A stretch of 64,000 nt of DNA from Populus alba (GCF_005239225.2 NC_133300.1:2323875-2387874), one strand, 5' to 3'. Counted from the first letter of the stretch, positions 31,741 through 43,914 are shown. Notes: a model not told the origin generated them from the letters alone. Numbers and translations: made by a program.

Positions 31741-32646
31741 CTAGATGCAGAGTGCCTATAGTAGCCTTAGCGCTGGTGTGGTGCCTTTTCTTTACTTTTC
31801 GAATGACCAAGAGGGTAGCCAATTAATTTGTAACAGGTTGCTTTCCTGTGATACATATCACCACAATAAGTGCACTAAAAAGGCTCTTTGTTACGTGAAT
31901 TATTTGATTGATTCCCATGAACTTGATTGTTTTGCCGACCTTTAGACATGTTGTAATTGCCACGCACAACCATGGCTGTTATATTTGATGGTATGATGAT
32001 AGCAGCCCCCAACTCTTGTTGTTTTTCTTCCTGTACAACGGAGGCATAAGCTTGACGAACTGATGGTAAAGGGTTCATTAGTAAAATCTGACCGCTTGCA
32101 CCTGAATATAACTCGTTGAGTCCCATGAGAAACCGAATAAGTTTGGTCCGATTAGTCTGCGCATCACAGGTACATGTCTTTGAATTGAAAGATACAAGCT
32201 CGTCCCATAAACCCTTCAATTTTGTGTAATATGCTGCAACTAACATCTGACCTTGCTCAATCCTATAGATGTCTCGCTGAATTTGAAAAATACGGGGAGC
32301 ATTCCCTAAAGAAAATCTTCCACGAAGATCTTCCCAGATAGCATAAGGAGTGTTGCATGAAAGAACATAATCAGCTAATTTTGGCTCAAGAGAATTTAGA
32401 ATCCAAGAAAGTACCATATCGTTGTAGCGCTGCCAAAGAGCATGTTCTTCAGGATTTGAAGCCTCATGGGGTTCTTTTATTTTGCTAGTAATAAAACCTT
32501 TCTTATTCTTGGCACTTAGAGAAATTTTCATGACACGGTGCCAAGAATTATAATTGTCGCCATTCAATCGCTTTGAGACAAGAAGCAAACCAGGGTGATC
32601 TGAATGGTGGAGGAATAATGGAGAACCAAGGGTGCTGGAAACAGAG
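31741..32646 (-). pseudogene. Copia gag (nucleocapsid) fragment
   Basis: Copia-type gag: HHSDHPGLLLVSKRLNGDNY, WHRVMKISLSAKNK, WILNSLEPKLADYVL and IWEDLRGRFS. It ends at a stop near 31875, after which a zinc knuckle CTYCGDMYHRKATC (Cx2Cx4Hx4C) follows in frame and then another stop. The N-terminal end is split by the minus-strand solo LTR at 32647, and no ATG is seen in the remaining leader. Confidence 0.88.
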
Positions 32647-33678
32647 TGTCGCACCCTCGTGGCGGGAGCGCGGCGTCGCGACCACCAATCGATTGAATTT
32701 CAGGGTCTTTTGTTTTAATAAGGGAGTCGCCACCTAGTATTTTGATCACTAGGAACCCTAACTGGTCTTTCAGAGATTCTAAAGCAAGGGACTAGTTGCA
32801 TAAAGGGAAGGTATTAGCACCCCTAGTACGCCCTACCTAAGGTAAGCTGCTTGGTGTTTGGTTTGCTTTATAATTGCTATAGTGTTGGTGTTTTCCTAGG
32901 ATACATTTTGGTATGATAAATGGATTTGGGTTCAAAGTTTAAAAGCAAGAACCCTTGCCCAATATGGATCATACATTAGATATGTCTACAAAGTGCCAAG
33001 GAGAACCAATGCAGATCTCTTAAAATCTGTGTTTGATTTACACTAAATTTATTAAGATAGAAATCCAAGAAGATTCCATGTGCTTTAAAAGCTTATTTTT
33101 CCCTTAGTATTTCAAGAGCTTGCGACTCGTAAATCGCAAGGAGGAGAGACAAAAAATTATAAATCTAAGGAAATTTAGAGCGCTTTAAAAGCCTCTTTTT
33201 GCCTTAGTGTTTCATACTTTTACGGCTCGTAAACCGTGGAGTCAAAAATTGAAATGTCCTCAATTATAATCGAGGTTTCTTTCAAGGATGTGTGCAGATT
33301 TATTACTCCCAATAATATTTTGGATATTCGTCCCTTAAGGATTTCTTTATCCAAACATTAGTGGTGAATAATAGATGAATTCCCCCAAAAATAGGATTTT
33401 TATATTTTTTTTTTTGAAATATTGGCCAATACCCTTTGGAGTTTTTACAAACATGTTGTAAAATCCAAAAAATGCAAGAAAATAATTTTTTGTTGTGTTT
33501 ACGAAATCCATGCGAAAACACCTTTTTAAAACTTCCAATATTTTTTTGTATATAAAAAAAAATGTTTAAAACATGTTAGGGTATTGCCCGTATGCAACAC
33601 ACAAGAAAATATTTTTTGATATATATGTATATTTGCCGCAATTGCGTCGAAAAACCGGATATTCTAAATACGAGGTTG

Positions 33679-33715
<37 letters not shown>

Positions 33716-33763
33716 AACAAAAAAAAATTCAGACTTTAAAATAAACATTCCAGAAAATAAATC

Positions 33764-33806
<43 letters not shown>

Positions 33807-35941
33807 TAGACTTTAAAATAAATATTCCAGAAAATAAATCATTATATATATATATATATAAGCCCGGCTGGGTCACTTGCCCAAACAAGTGACCCGGCTG
33901 GACACAAAAGAAAAAAGAAGGGTCCAGCATTTATAATTTGAAGAAGGCTGGTGAATACTGTTCAAGTGAATTAATTCACTTGAACAGTACAAACTCAAAA
34001 CAAAAGAATGCATGCTGCGGGGTGAAAGGAAACAACAGACCTGGAAGCGAAGAAGCTGCAGCAACGTTGTTCGTCTGTTTTAAATATTTTCCAGCAGATC
34101 CTTTTGCAGCTGATAATAACCAGAGACCGAAAGACTCACTTGTGCCTCCTTAGCTACTGGTAGATGACGGGAGAAACAAGGATACTGAAGCTGATGTGCT
34201 GGCTGCAATGGTTTACTGCAACTCACGGTGACACCAGAATGCAAGCAAGAAACTCCCTCTGTTCTGCGTTTTGTTTCTACTCTTGCCTCTCTTGCGTTTT
34301 TCCTTTATTTTCTGCTCTCTTTCTGCTATTTTTTTGCTCTCTTTTTGCCCTCTTTTTGCTCTCTCTTTTCTTTTTCTGCTCTCTTTTCTTGCTGCCGTCT
34401 CCTCTCCTTTCTGTCCTCTCTCCTCTTCTCCCCCTTTTAGGTCAGCAGCCGAGGCTTCTATATAGCCTATACATGGCTTTATTGAGGAAACAAATATTAC
34501 ATTAACTCTATGGTGTAATATCGGGTGAGCAGAAATAGGAAACCAGAATATTTGATTCTGATTCTGTGATCAGCAGTGATTTCTTTCCTAGTTAGAGGAT
34601 GGTGCGACTCTTTTCTTTCCTTCCATAGAGTCAGCTGCTCCCTTTAAAATGAAGCAATAAAAACGTGGTTTGCAGATAAAAGGAAAGAAGATAACCGGGG
34701 TAGCTGTGTAGAGAAAAAGGAAAGAAAGAATTGCGGACGGGGAGGCTTTGTTTTCCTTTTCTGATCTAATTCCTGTTCTTCAATTTTGTCACCCGGTAAA
34801 ATTTCTCCTAATTTTATCTTCAATCAACTCCCTTATTTTCACAATTTTCGATTCAGTCCTTGGCCCAAAAAATCCTTCGAATCAGCCTCGCGAACTTGGG
34901 CTATATCCTTCCTGCGGCAGAATTTTCTGCCTTCACGTTAGATATTCAAATGAGAATATCTTGAGCTTCTGATATCGAAATCAAGTGATTTAAAAACCCA
35001 AATTCATCTACGCGTCTAGGACTACAACTTTGATGAAGGAGTCAAAGTGAGATAAAATCATTTTATAAAATAGAAACTGGCAGTAATCTAGTTGGTCAAA
35101 AGGGATCTCCAGGTCTAACTCAAAAACTGACGAATGCCGAGCATTCTAATATGACTGAAAGTATGAACTAAGAACAAAAATCATAAAAACTAGGCCAAAA
35201 TAGAGTTTTTTTTAGTGCAGACTCAGGTCAATATCCTTCTCGCGGCAGAATTCTCTACCTTCACGTTAGATATTCAAATGGGAATACCTTAAGCTTCTGG
35301 TATCAAAATCAAGCGATCCAAAAGCCCAAATTCATCTATAAATCTAGGACTACAACTTTGATGAAGGAGTCGAAGTGAAATAAAATCATTTTATAGAACT
35401 GAATCTGACAGTAATCTAGTTGGTCAAAAAGGTTCTTGATCTGACAATGCTGAGCATCCAAATCTGACTAAGAATCTGCTCTAAGAACAATGATCCCTAG
35501 GACTTAATAAAGGTGTACGTCAATTTTTCAACATGTAATAAGTGACAGAATATACCTATGATGGTCATATATCGTACGAAACCGAGTCAAAATCAGAGCC
35601 TAAGTTGGAACAAAAAATTGCGACAACAGCAGAACCATTTTTTAGTGCAAATTCTGAAGGATTTATTCAACCTTAAAAACAAGATAATGAAGGAATGAAT
35701 TTAGCATTCTGAAGACTCCTGATCAACCTAAGAAAACCTGATGATTTTGGGTAGTAAAGGGGAAGGCTAAAAAAAGAGCAAAAAAATAGCTCACACCAGT
35801 TTTTTTTTTGGGAAAAAAAAAAATATTTCTTATGTGCTTTTTGTCAATCTTCTGGCGAACATGAGCTAAACTCCTACACTCTATTCAAAAGAAGTATACA
35901 CCGTCTCTAGCACGTTGGGGTCCAAAAAATAAGTAACAACA
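32647..35941 (-). mobile_element. 3.3-kb minus-strand solo LTR, family related to the gag-only element
   Basis: On the minus strand it starts TGTTGTTACTT (35941) and ends GAGGGTGCGACA (32647). Flanks are CAGAG (32642-32646) and CAGAT (35942-35946), a 5-bp duplication with one mismatch. The tail shares CCTAGTGA, ACTAGGTGGCGACTCC and GGTGCGACA with the 10-kb element's LTR, plus a related GC hairpin at 33864-33905. It contains (TA)n arrays at 33680-33710, 33766-33800 and 33845-33860, and a roughly 320-bp internal duplication (34905-35160 against 35225-35470). No coding domains or internal PBS/PPT, so it is read as a solo LTR. Confidence 0.8.
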
Positions 35942-36056
35942 CAGATGATGAATCGCCAGAACTCAAAAAATCAATGTCAAGTAAAAAGGAGGCAAGGTGG
36001 AGATGTAACAAATAGATGCGTTAAAGAAGGGAAAAATTAGGGTAATGTCATAGCAA

Positions 36057-36068
36057 GCTCTGATACCA
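36057..36068 (-). other. Primer-binding site of the copia host element
   Basis: Minus-strand TGGTATCAGAGC, the initiator tRNA-Met site of plant copia elements, directly next to the 5' LTR. Confidence 0.9.
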
Positions 36069-36281
36069 TATAAGTAAAAAGGTATTCAAGCGGAATGCTT
36101 TTCTGTATTGATTAAGTTCAATATATATACAAGATACATTAGAGTTCCCTTATGAGTCAAAGACTAATAAGGAATGACAACTAATTGAATGTAGATTGAT
36201 ACAAAATATTCTTACGTATCTTTCCTACTTATCACAAAATATAGCTTTCCTATTTACATCAAAACACTATAATTTCCAACA
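36069..36281 (-). repeat. 5' LTR of the copia host element
   Basis: 213 bp, pair of 5886-6097; followed by target duplication AGCTG at 36282-36286. Confidence 0.93.
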
Positions 36282-36286
36282 AGCTG

Positions 36287-36768
36287 CACCAGATTTGACA
36301 AGCCTTGTATTAGAGGGTTGCTTATATTTGAAGTCTTTGCCAGAAAACATGCATTCCCTCCTCCCTTCCCTTGAGGATTTGCAATTGAGATCACTTCCAG
36401 AAGTTGATTCGTTTCCTGAAGGAGGTTTACCCTCCAAATTACACACACTTTGCATTGTGGATTGTATCAAGCTCAAGGTATGTGGTTTGCAAGCACTCCC
36501 TTCTCTTTCATGCTTCAGATTTACTGGGAACGATGTGGAGTCTTTTGACGAGGAGACGTTGCCCTCTACTCTCACAACCCTTAAAATCAAACGTCTGGGA
36601 AATCTGAAGTCTCTTGACCATAAGGGGCTTCATCACCTCACCTCTCTTAGGAAATTGAGTATCAAGGGTTGCCCTAAGCTTGAATCCATATCAGAGCAGG
36701 CGCTTCCCTCCTCCCTTGAATACGTTCATGTCATGACACTGGAATCTCTGGACTACATGGGGCTTCTT
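36287..36768 (+). pseudogene. CNL1: LRR part 2, downstream of the copia insertion
   Basis: Continues the LRR exon in frame from 5885: APDLTSLVLEGCLYLKSLPE, then LPSLEDLQLRSLPEVDSFPE, LPSKLHTLCIVDCIKLK, LPSTLTTLKIKRLGNLKSLD, LTSLRKLSIKGCPKLESI and LPSSLEYVHV. About six LRR units with no stop. It ends at the block GTCTTTTCTTTTCCTTTAAAA (36773), which also marks the start of the two other CNL relics in this window, so the true C-terminus is lost at an old breakpoint. Confidence 0.88.
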
Positions 36769-36809
36769 GTCTTTTCTTTTCCTTTAAAAGTCTGTATGTT
36801 TGTTCTCTT

Positions 36810-37065
36810 AATGCAATTCATTGGATTCTGCTTTCGACGGCCTTCTCTCTCACACCGTCCGCGAAGATCCACCATGGCTTCTGCTCTTTTACCTTTTTTT
36901 ATTTCTCTCCCGTCCTTTTGATACTGTCGTCCTTCCGCAAAAATCCACCGTGGCTCTGGAGTTGAGTAGAGGATATTTATCTGTGCTGTCATTGAGGTTT
37001 TGGTCGACAGGCTGTCCTCTATTGAGGTTCTTGGCTTTTTCGAAAGACAAGCTCAATCAATGAAA
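36810..37065 (+). pseudogene. Relic of a CNL 5' end, copy 1
   Basis: Resembles the leader and N-terminus of CNL2 (52222-52480): TTCTCTCTCACAC, CCGCAAAAATCCACC, GGCTCTGGAGTTGAG and AGGTTTTGGTCGACAGGCTG, with the start ATG changed to GTG and several deletions. It is the best-kept of three such relics. Confidence 0.72.
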
Positions 37066-37079
37066 AAGTTGAAGTTAGA

Positions 37080-38765
37080 TATTGTATTGTTTGTTTCTCT
37101 ATTTTAAAAGTATTTTTTAAAAAAAATTAAATTTTTTTTTATTATTATTTAATTTTAAATCAATATGTTTTTTAGTATTTTTAAATTATTTTGATATTCT
37201 GATGTTAAAAATAATTTTTAAAAAATAAAAAAATATCATTATCATGTATTTTGACATGAAAAATTAAAACAATTACAATTTATACTGCCAAATAATTTAT
37301 ATTCTCCTTTTTTATTTTTTTCACAAGTATTTACCCGTTCAATTTTGTAAGAAATCAATATTTTTTATAAGCCAACAATTACACTTTTTAAATTTGCTAT
37401 TATAATAATAATAATTTTTTTTGTGATAATTTCACCCATGGTTTTTTAGCCTTATACCAAATACCTTCTAAGAGTAATGCCAAATGAAGTTTTTTAAAAA
37501 ATATTTTTGAACCAATTTTATGTGTTCATATTTTAGTTGTAAACTTCATTTCCCACATGTTTCGCTCTTTGACTAATGAGTTTTGTTCTTGGAATTTCTC
37601 ATTAAAGTTCATTGTGGTTTCTATTTTTTCTTACCCTTGTAATTTTAGTTATTTATATTTTAATTCTAAAAATTTATTTTCCTCACATTTCAATTCCTTA
37701 ATATAGCGAGTATAGAAAGAAAATTGCTAGAAAAAAAAAAAGAAAACAGAGAAGTATTTTGGTGAGTCATATTTCAAAAAATAAAAAAAATATTGATTTT
37801 AGTGTTAGTAGATTTACCTTTAAAAAGGAAGTTAAATACATGTGATTTCACTATTTAACCATAATAGAAAAGATAAATTGGTGTTTTATAAAGGTTTTTT
37901 GTATGGGTTTTTTTTAAGGTCCCAAGATATTTTTGGTTGAAAACAAGTTGATATTTGAAAGTTTGGTAGCTCAAAAGGTGGATTTCAATTTCCTACTAAA
38001 CAACAATATGTTATTTGCTCAAGTGAATGACATGTTATCTATTCTAATTCAAAAAAATCTTAGACAAATAACATGTTATATGTTTATATATATATAAACA
38101 CATAAACCTGACCTTTTAGGTCCAATGGAGGCTGACCATGTTGCAAATCAAGCCTTTGAGCCTAGCCTTTCAAGCATAGGTGTGCATGAGCTTCATTCAC
38201 TTGGCCTTTAAATATTTGCACATGAATCTTTACAAAAGAATAAAAATATATATTTTGTTATTGTGAATTTTTATTTTGTTTATGTGAATTAATTATTCTT
38301 TTATTTTTCCTTACAAGCACATAAAATATTATAAAGATACAATTTTTTTTACTGAAACTTGCTTTTTCAAATCATGATGATTTTTTTTTTTAAAAAAATG
38401 CTTCTAATAAAAAAGACATGTTTCTTCAAAATAAAAAACAAATAAATAAGGAAAGGGGAGTTTTGACCAAAGAAACATATTTTTTTCCTCATGGATTTAA
38501 ATTATTAGAATTCTTGAGAATATTGGTTTTAATAACTTTAAGTGTTAATTGAAAAAGGGTTTTATTAATAAAAAAAGATTTGTTTATTCAAAATAGGAAA
38601 AAAAAATATAAGAGATGAAGAATTTGAAACAAAAAATTCTATGAAATTTAAATCATCAAAACTCTTTCAAATTAATATTTATTTTAATTTCCATATAATT
38701 AAATAAAAATTAACTTTAAAAATGATCTCGCTGTCTTTTCTATTTCCTTTATTATAATATTCTAT
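37080..38765. other. AT-rich non-coding DNA, duplicated at 50455-51900
   Basis: 37080-37262 resembles a widespread poplar MITE-like filler (AAAGTATTTTTTAAAAAAAATT at one end, TTGACATGAAAAATT at the other). From about 37300 to 38765 the sequence matches 50460-51905 with many small changes (for example TTATAAGCCAACAATTACAC, ATGTTATTTGCTCAAGTGAA, TTGAGCCTAGCCTTTCAA). No genes. Confidence 0.7.
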
Positions 38766-39964
38766 GAATTTAACACTTGCGAATGAAGTTAAAGAAAAGG
38801 AAAGATATGATATTGATAGACAATGTCAGTATCGGTAAACCCATGATAATTTAATTAGCTTTCCAAGAAGGAAGTTAATGATGTCAAGAGACCTTAACAT
38901 CGGCATTATCAGAAAAATATCCAAGGTTAGATAAAAAAGAATTGATTAACTATTTTGGGTTATAAGTAGTTAATGGCACCAACCGGTAAGTTGGTGTTAA
39001 CATTACCAAGGATTTAATTAGTTGGTTTGGGTAAGAGCTACTGTCACTTAGTGTTGACAATAACCTCCCTAACTGCGAATATTCCGGATTATGAGAAGCA
39101 CGCATTTATTTTAATGCGAGCAGTGTTTAACCTCATACTTCCATGACTCTGATGCTGCCTTTATTTTATTCTATTTTGAATATTATATTTATTGTTTCTT
39201 GCAGTCCTTTGTCGATTCCGTTTTCTTTCTCAGATTTGTTCTTACAATACTTGGCATTCATTTTGTTCTGCGTCGATCAAGATCTCCCGTGTTTTTTGTG
39301 ATCTCTTCGAATCAAGTCCGATCTGTTCTTAACGGGGAGCTATACTGAGTATTGATTTTATTTCCATTTGTTGGAACGATATTCAAGGCGTTAACTCAAT
39401 TTTTTTAAAACAATGAAAAGTCTTGAAGAAAGAAAAGAGTCAACAGAGTTTTCACGGGGCTCTAATTTGCCATGGAAGCCATTCATAAGCGATGATGGTA
39501 AACATATCAAACCAGCAAAGCATCGAGCAGCTGTTAAAGCTTAAAACAATGTCCAATTGATCTGCAACTTAAACAGCCCATACTGGAAGACAAACACTCC
39601 CTTCCTTCTAGCCTAACGCATGAACTTTGGCATTCTCAGGGCGCTAGAAAGGAAAGCAGCAGAGAATTGAAATGCATGAACCTCCGAGAGTGGCTTGGAT
39701 TTCTTGCTTTGAGAAGCGTATACATGGACAGCAGCAAACCCAAATGTGGATTTGACATCGGTGGATAATAAGAGCGATGAGGCGCCGACAGATAAGAAAT
39801 TCCTTATTCAAGTGCTTTATAGAAAAGAAGTAACGAAATGACCCTGTGGAAGAGAGAATTTCAAGACAACAAAAGAATATAGTATTAGATACCCAGCAAG
39901 GTTGGCGGATGATGAAACCCCATTACAGCTTTGATGAAATAGCACAGCACAGATCATATGCTCC
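38766..39964. other. Non-coding stretch with no recognised feature
   Basis: No reading frame longer than about 60 codons and no repeat partner in the window. The right part (about 39420-39964), of balanced composition, adjoins the beta-tubulin pseudogene on its 3' side and may be an old tubulin 3' untranslated region. Confidence 0.5.
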
Positions 39965-40443
39965 CTAGGCATCGTAGTTCTCTTCACCTTCCTCCTCATA
40001 TTCACCATCTTAATTCCTCCATTGTTGCATCCTGGTATTGCTGGTACTCTGCCACGAGATCGTTCATGTTGCTCTCTGCTTCAGTGAACTCCATCTCATC
40101 CATCCCTTCCCCAGTATACCAGTGCAAGAAGGCCTTGCGACGGAACATGGCTGTGAACTGCTCACTCACCCTCCTGAACATCTCCTGGATTGACGTGGAG
40201 TTCCCCACAAAAGTTGATGCCATCGTCAGACCTTTTGGTGCAATATCACACACGCTAGACTTCACATTGTTGGGAATCCACTCCACAAAATATGATGAAT
40301 TCTTGTTGTGCACATTAATTATCTGTTCATCCACCTCTTTGGTGCTCATCTTGCCCCTGAACATGGCTGAGGCTGTCAAGTAGCGGCCATGGCGGGGGTC
40401 AGCAGCACACATCATGTTTTAGAACCCATATTCCAACATCTTT
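39965..40443 (-). pseudogene. Beta-tubulin pseudogene, C-terminal third only
   Basis: The minus-strand frame from 40415 is nearly pure beta-tubulin from about residue 300: [60 protein letters not shown] and [21 protein letters not shown] frame change near 40010 gives a false end (ELRW), while the acidic tail [13 protein letters not shown] and stop follow in the other frame to 39965. The N-terminal two thirds, with the GTP-binding part, are absent. No introns are expected in this exon, so retrocopy and DNA fragment cannot be told apart. Confidence 0.9.
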
Positions 40444-40849
40444 TTATCTGCGAATATCATTGGAATCTCCACAACCTCACTCTCAATTCTAAAACAGACT
40501 CTAATTAGTCTAAAACTCAAAATCATATTAAAACAAAATAAACCTTTTGGATTGCGATCTATTCTTTCAGCACGATTAAATAATAAAACCATCTTCATTG
40601 AATTCTTCTCTTTAAGATGAACATGGTCATTGAATTCTTCTCTTAAAGGTTTTGTACACTTTGTAGCTAGACAATAATAAGTTGCCCAAGCTATTCGAAA
40701 TTTACTATAATGTGGAGCATATATATCTCCAGTCTAAGCTGAACTTGCACAAACTGTTGGATTGCCTTATTTGTTCTTGACATGATCAATCTTTAGCTTT
40801 TAAAATTATCAGGTGTTCGCTAATTGTTTATTAGTTGACACAGATGCAT

Positions 40850-41247
40850 TATAGTTGCATTCAGCCTGTGCTTGAGCTGATTGGCACTCACGCTAAAGAC
40901 ATTACTCTCTCCGCTCCTGAACCTGATGACCCTCAAGATGCTGTTGTAGCGCAACAGGTCCAGTTCGTTGCCATTGTTTGTCACTGGTTATGTATTAAAT
41001 ACCTCTCTTGGGCTTGGTTTATTTGCTCATTGAAATGCGATATATCTCAGAGGCTATTTTACTTTGGTTATTGCTGCTTTTCTTTTCAGTATATAGATTT
41101 TCTTTTTCCAGTTAAATATTTCCACATATCAACTTGGTATCTATGGATATTGCAGTATCTTAGAGACTACCAGACCTTTGTTGGCACAGCTCGCTACTGG
41201 ACAGAAACTCTTTTGCGAAGACCTCATCGCTTGGGGTCGAGGAAAAG
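40850..41247 (+). pseudogene. UBC27-like ubiquitin-conjugating enzyme pseudogene fragment, copy 1
   Basis: Two exon pieces of a plant E2 with a UBA tail: KDITLSAPEPDDPQDAVVAQ (to about 40959), an intron with retained borders, then YLRDYQTFVGTARYWTET from 41156 after a TTGCAG acceptor. The second exon ends at a GTAAAG donor (41248) after a 2-bp frameshift that spoils FAKTSSLGVEEK. The catalytic cysteine exon and the UBA exon are missing. Retained introns mean a DNA-level copy, not a retrocopy. Confidence 0.82.
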
Positions 41248-41299
41248 GTAAAGATGTTAATAGTTTGTTTACTTTTCTCTCCAATCCTACAATCTTCTC

Positions 41300-41480
41300 G
41301 TTTAAGGATTTAACTCTAGAGACCAAGCTAGTCAAAATCATGGATTGGAGGGAAAAGATGCTTGGAAATAAAAGAGTTTCCTTAGCGAGAGTATTGTGGA
41401 GGAATTTGTGTAAAAAAGAAGAGATGTGGGAGAGGGAATCTGAGATCATGGAGGAATACCATTTTCTTGAGGACAAGTAA
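41300..41480 (+). pseudogene. Gypsy integrase C-terminal tail, copy 1
   Basis: Open frame reading KLVKIMDWREKMLGNKRVSL, then ARVLWRNLCKKEEMWERES, ending HFLEDK and a stop. This follows the pattern at the end of chromovirus-type gypsy polyproteins (KxxRNKxxxxVKVLWRN...EEATWExE). It lies about 50 bp after the E2 exon with no other pol domain nearby, so it is a stray fragment. Confidence 0.7.
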
Positions 41481-43431
41481 GAGTAGAAAGTTAATTATTT
41501 TAAAAATATAGTTTTTTTTAAATCAAGATTTTAAAGATAAAGATAAATCATTTGGAATTCGTAAAAGAAAATGGTTGTTTTTTTTGTTGGAAAAAAGGGT
41601 TTATTAGGAGGGGAGATATACCCCGGAACAGGTATGGCACATCAATCTTGAGAATAAAATTAGTCTAAAACTCAAAATCATATTAAAACAAAAACAAAAT
41701 AAACCTTTTGGATTGCGATCTAATCTTTCAGCATGATTAAATAATAAAACCATTTTCATTGAATTCTTCTCTTTAAGATGAACATGGTCATTGAATTCTT
41801 CTCTTTAAGGTTTTGTACACTTTGTAGACAATAACAGGTTGCACAAGCTATTCGAAATTTACTATAATGTGGAGCATATATATCTCCAGTCTAAGCTGAA
41901 CTTGCACAAACTGTTGGATTGCCTTATTTGTTCTTGACATGATCAATCTTTAGCTTTTAAAATTATCAGGTGTTCGCTAATTGTTTATTAGTTGACACAG
42001 ATGCATTATAGTTGCATTCAGTCTTAACACGAAACAATACTAAAGTTAAGGCTTCGATAGGAGCTAGCTTTGATACCCACGTCATGCCGCGGGTCATTTT
42101 TTTTGTATAAAAAATAAAAATTTAAAAATCTTGGGTTTTTTTGCAAAGTTATACCCAAGAATCTTGGGTTTGGCTGGCAACGCCTGATCTAAGAGTAATA
42201 TTTATAATATTAATAATAAAATTAAACTTGCATGACCCAAGTTTAAGTAAGTCTGACTGTAACAACGGACCCCAAGAATATTTGATGTGGGTCTGGTTAT
42301 AAGGTCGTATCATAAAAGTGTGATAATTAAATAGATTAATTAAAAAAAAAGAAAAAAAAAATCAACATAAAGGAAAAAACTAATGAAGAAAAAGAAAAAA
42401 AAATTGAACTAATTGGGTTAACCCTTTGAACCAGGTTATCCCGTAAAACCTGGGATTTGCGTCATGAAAGTTTGATAACTAAATAGAAAAATAAAATGAC
42501 GGGTTTACTCAGAATTAACTGGGTTAACCCATCAAACCAAGTTAACATATCAAGCCCGAGATACGTGTCATGAAAGTTTGATAATTAAATAGAAAGAAAA
42601 TTAACTTTAACAAACTAAACTAAACTAAATAAAAAAAATAACTCGTCAAATCAGGTTAACCCATCAAACCCGAGATTCGTATCATGAAAATATGATAATT
42701 AAATAAAAAAAAATTAACATTAACAAACTAAATCAAACAAAAAAAATTCATTAAAAAAATTAAAAAGTCATATAATATAATACAATATAATAATAATTAT
42801 AATGAAAAAACGTGGGGAAAGCTAAAGCTAAAGCTAAATTCTCAACCAACTCAATATTAAAAAAAATAAATTTAACAAAGATAATTTAAAAAATAAACAT
42901 GTGGTGGAAACACTGCAGCCAAACAGAAATCATGTTAGGGAAACACTGTAGTAATCCATAGTGTTTTTTCTTTTTGTTTTTAAAAAAAGCTACAAAGCTA
43001 AGTTCTCAACCAACTTAATATATAAAAAAAACCGAGATCCATATAATGAAAGTATGATAACTAAATTAAAAAAAAAATTTCACATTAACAAATTAAATTA
43101 AAAAAAAAACAATTCATTAAAAGAAAAAAAAAAACACAAAGAAAAAAGCAAAAAAAAAAAATCAATGGGCAAAACGAAAAAAAAATTCAAGTGTTTCACT
43201 GTGTGCACAATAATACATTATATGTAAAAAATAGAAGAAACAAAAGCGAGGAAAAAATAAGCTACTATAGTGAAAAACCCATGCATTAAAAAAAACATGT
43301 AAAAACAAAAAGCTGCTACAATGAAAAAACATTTTAAAAAAAAACAAAATTAAAAGCAAAAGAAAAAAAAAAAGGAAAAACTGCTAAAATAAAACCAAAA
43401 ACGAAGAAAAAAAAAAAAAGCTTAAATAAGT

Positions 43432-43472
43432 AAAAGGCGTGGGGAAGCTACAGTAGTTTCCCCACGCCTTTT
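43432..43472. other. 41-bp near-perfect palindrome, copy 1
   Basis: Arms AAAAGGCGTGGGGAA and TTCCCCACGCCTTTT are perfectly complementary, 15 bp. Between them, GCTACAGTAGT adds a G-T pair and a four-base stem CTAC/GTAG around a single A. Confidence 0.95.
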
Positions 43473-43873
43473 AAATAATATATAAAAAAAACCGAGATCC
43501 GTATAATGAAAGTATGATAACTAAATTAAATTTTTTTCACATTAAAAAATTAAATTAAACAAAAAAAAATTCATTAAAAGAAAAAAAAACACAAAGAAAA
43601 AAGCAAAAAAAAAAAAAACCAATGGGCATAACGAAAAAAAAAGTCAAGTATTTCACTGTGTGCACAATGATACATTATATGTAAAAAATAGAAGAAACAA
43701 AAGCGAGGAAAAAAAAACAAAGTTGTTATAGTGAAAAACTCACGCGTTAAAAAAAACATGTAAAAACAAATTGCTAAATGAAAAAACATTTTAAAAAAGA
43801 AACAAAAGCAAAAGAAAAAAAAAAGAAGGAAAAACTGCTAAAAAAAACCAAAAAAAAAAAACCTTAAATAAGT

Positions 43874-43914
43874 AAAAGGCGTGGGGAAGCTACAGTAGTT
43901 TCCCCACGCCTTTT
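43874..43914. other. 41-bp near-perfect palindrome, copy 2
   Basis: Identical to 43432-43472. Here it is followed by TAGTATATTACTTAATAAG, which also follows the decayed counterpart at about 50010. Confidence 0.95.

Larger units (their letters stand above)
5886..36281 (-). mobile_element. Minus-strand Ty1/copia element that hosts four nested insertions
   Basis: The LTRs are 5886-6097 (3') and 36069-36281 (5'), about 98% identical by eye (four substitutions and one indel). The PBS is at 36068-36057 (TGGTATCAGAGC), the polypurine tract at 6113-6098, and the TSD is AGCTG. Element sequence survives in five pieces: 36281-35947 (LTR, PBS, leader), 32646-31312 (gag, protease), 29253-28928 (integrase zinc domain), 18778-18575 (integrase core) and 8568-5886 (integrase end, RT, RNase H, LTR). 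They sum to about 4.88 kb, a typical copia length. The other 25.5 kb are nested elements, three with perfect 5-bp TSDs and the fourth with an imperfect one. Confidence 0.93.
40504..42022. repeat. Direct duplication around the E2 pseudogene
   Basis: ATTAGTCTAAAACTCAAAAT to the TTGCATTCAG acceptor region occurs at about 40504-40865 and again at 41663-42022; part of it occurs a third time at 45695-45890. The second copy stops at the point where the A-rich repeat (42023) begins. Confidence 0.85.

Noticed and set aside
43432..43914. Palindromes as Helitron 3' ends
   Set aside because: A Helitron end needs a hairpin about 10 nt before CTRRT and a TC start; the trailing sequence (TTTTAGT directly after the stem) does not fit and no 5' end or Rep/helicase was found.
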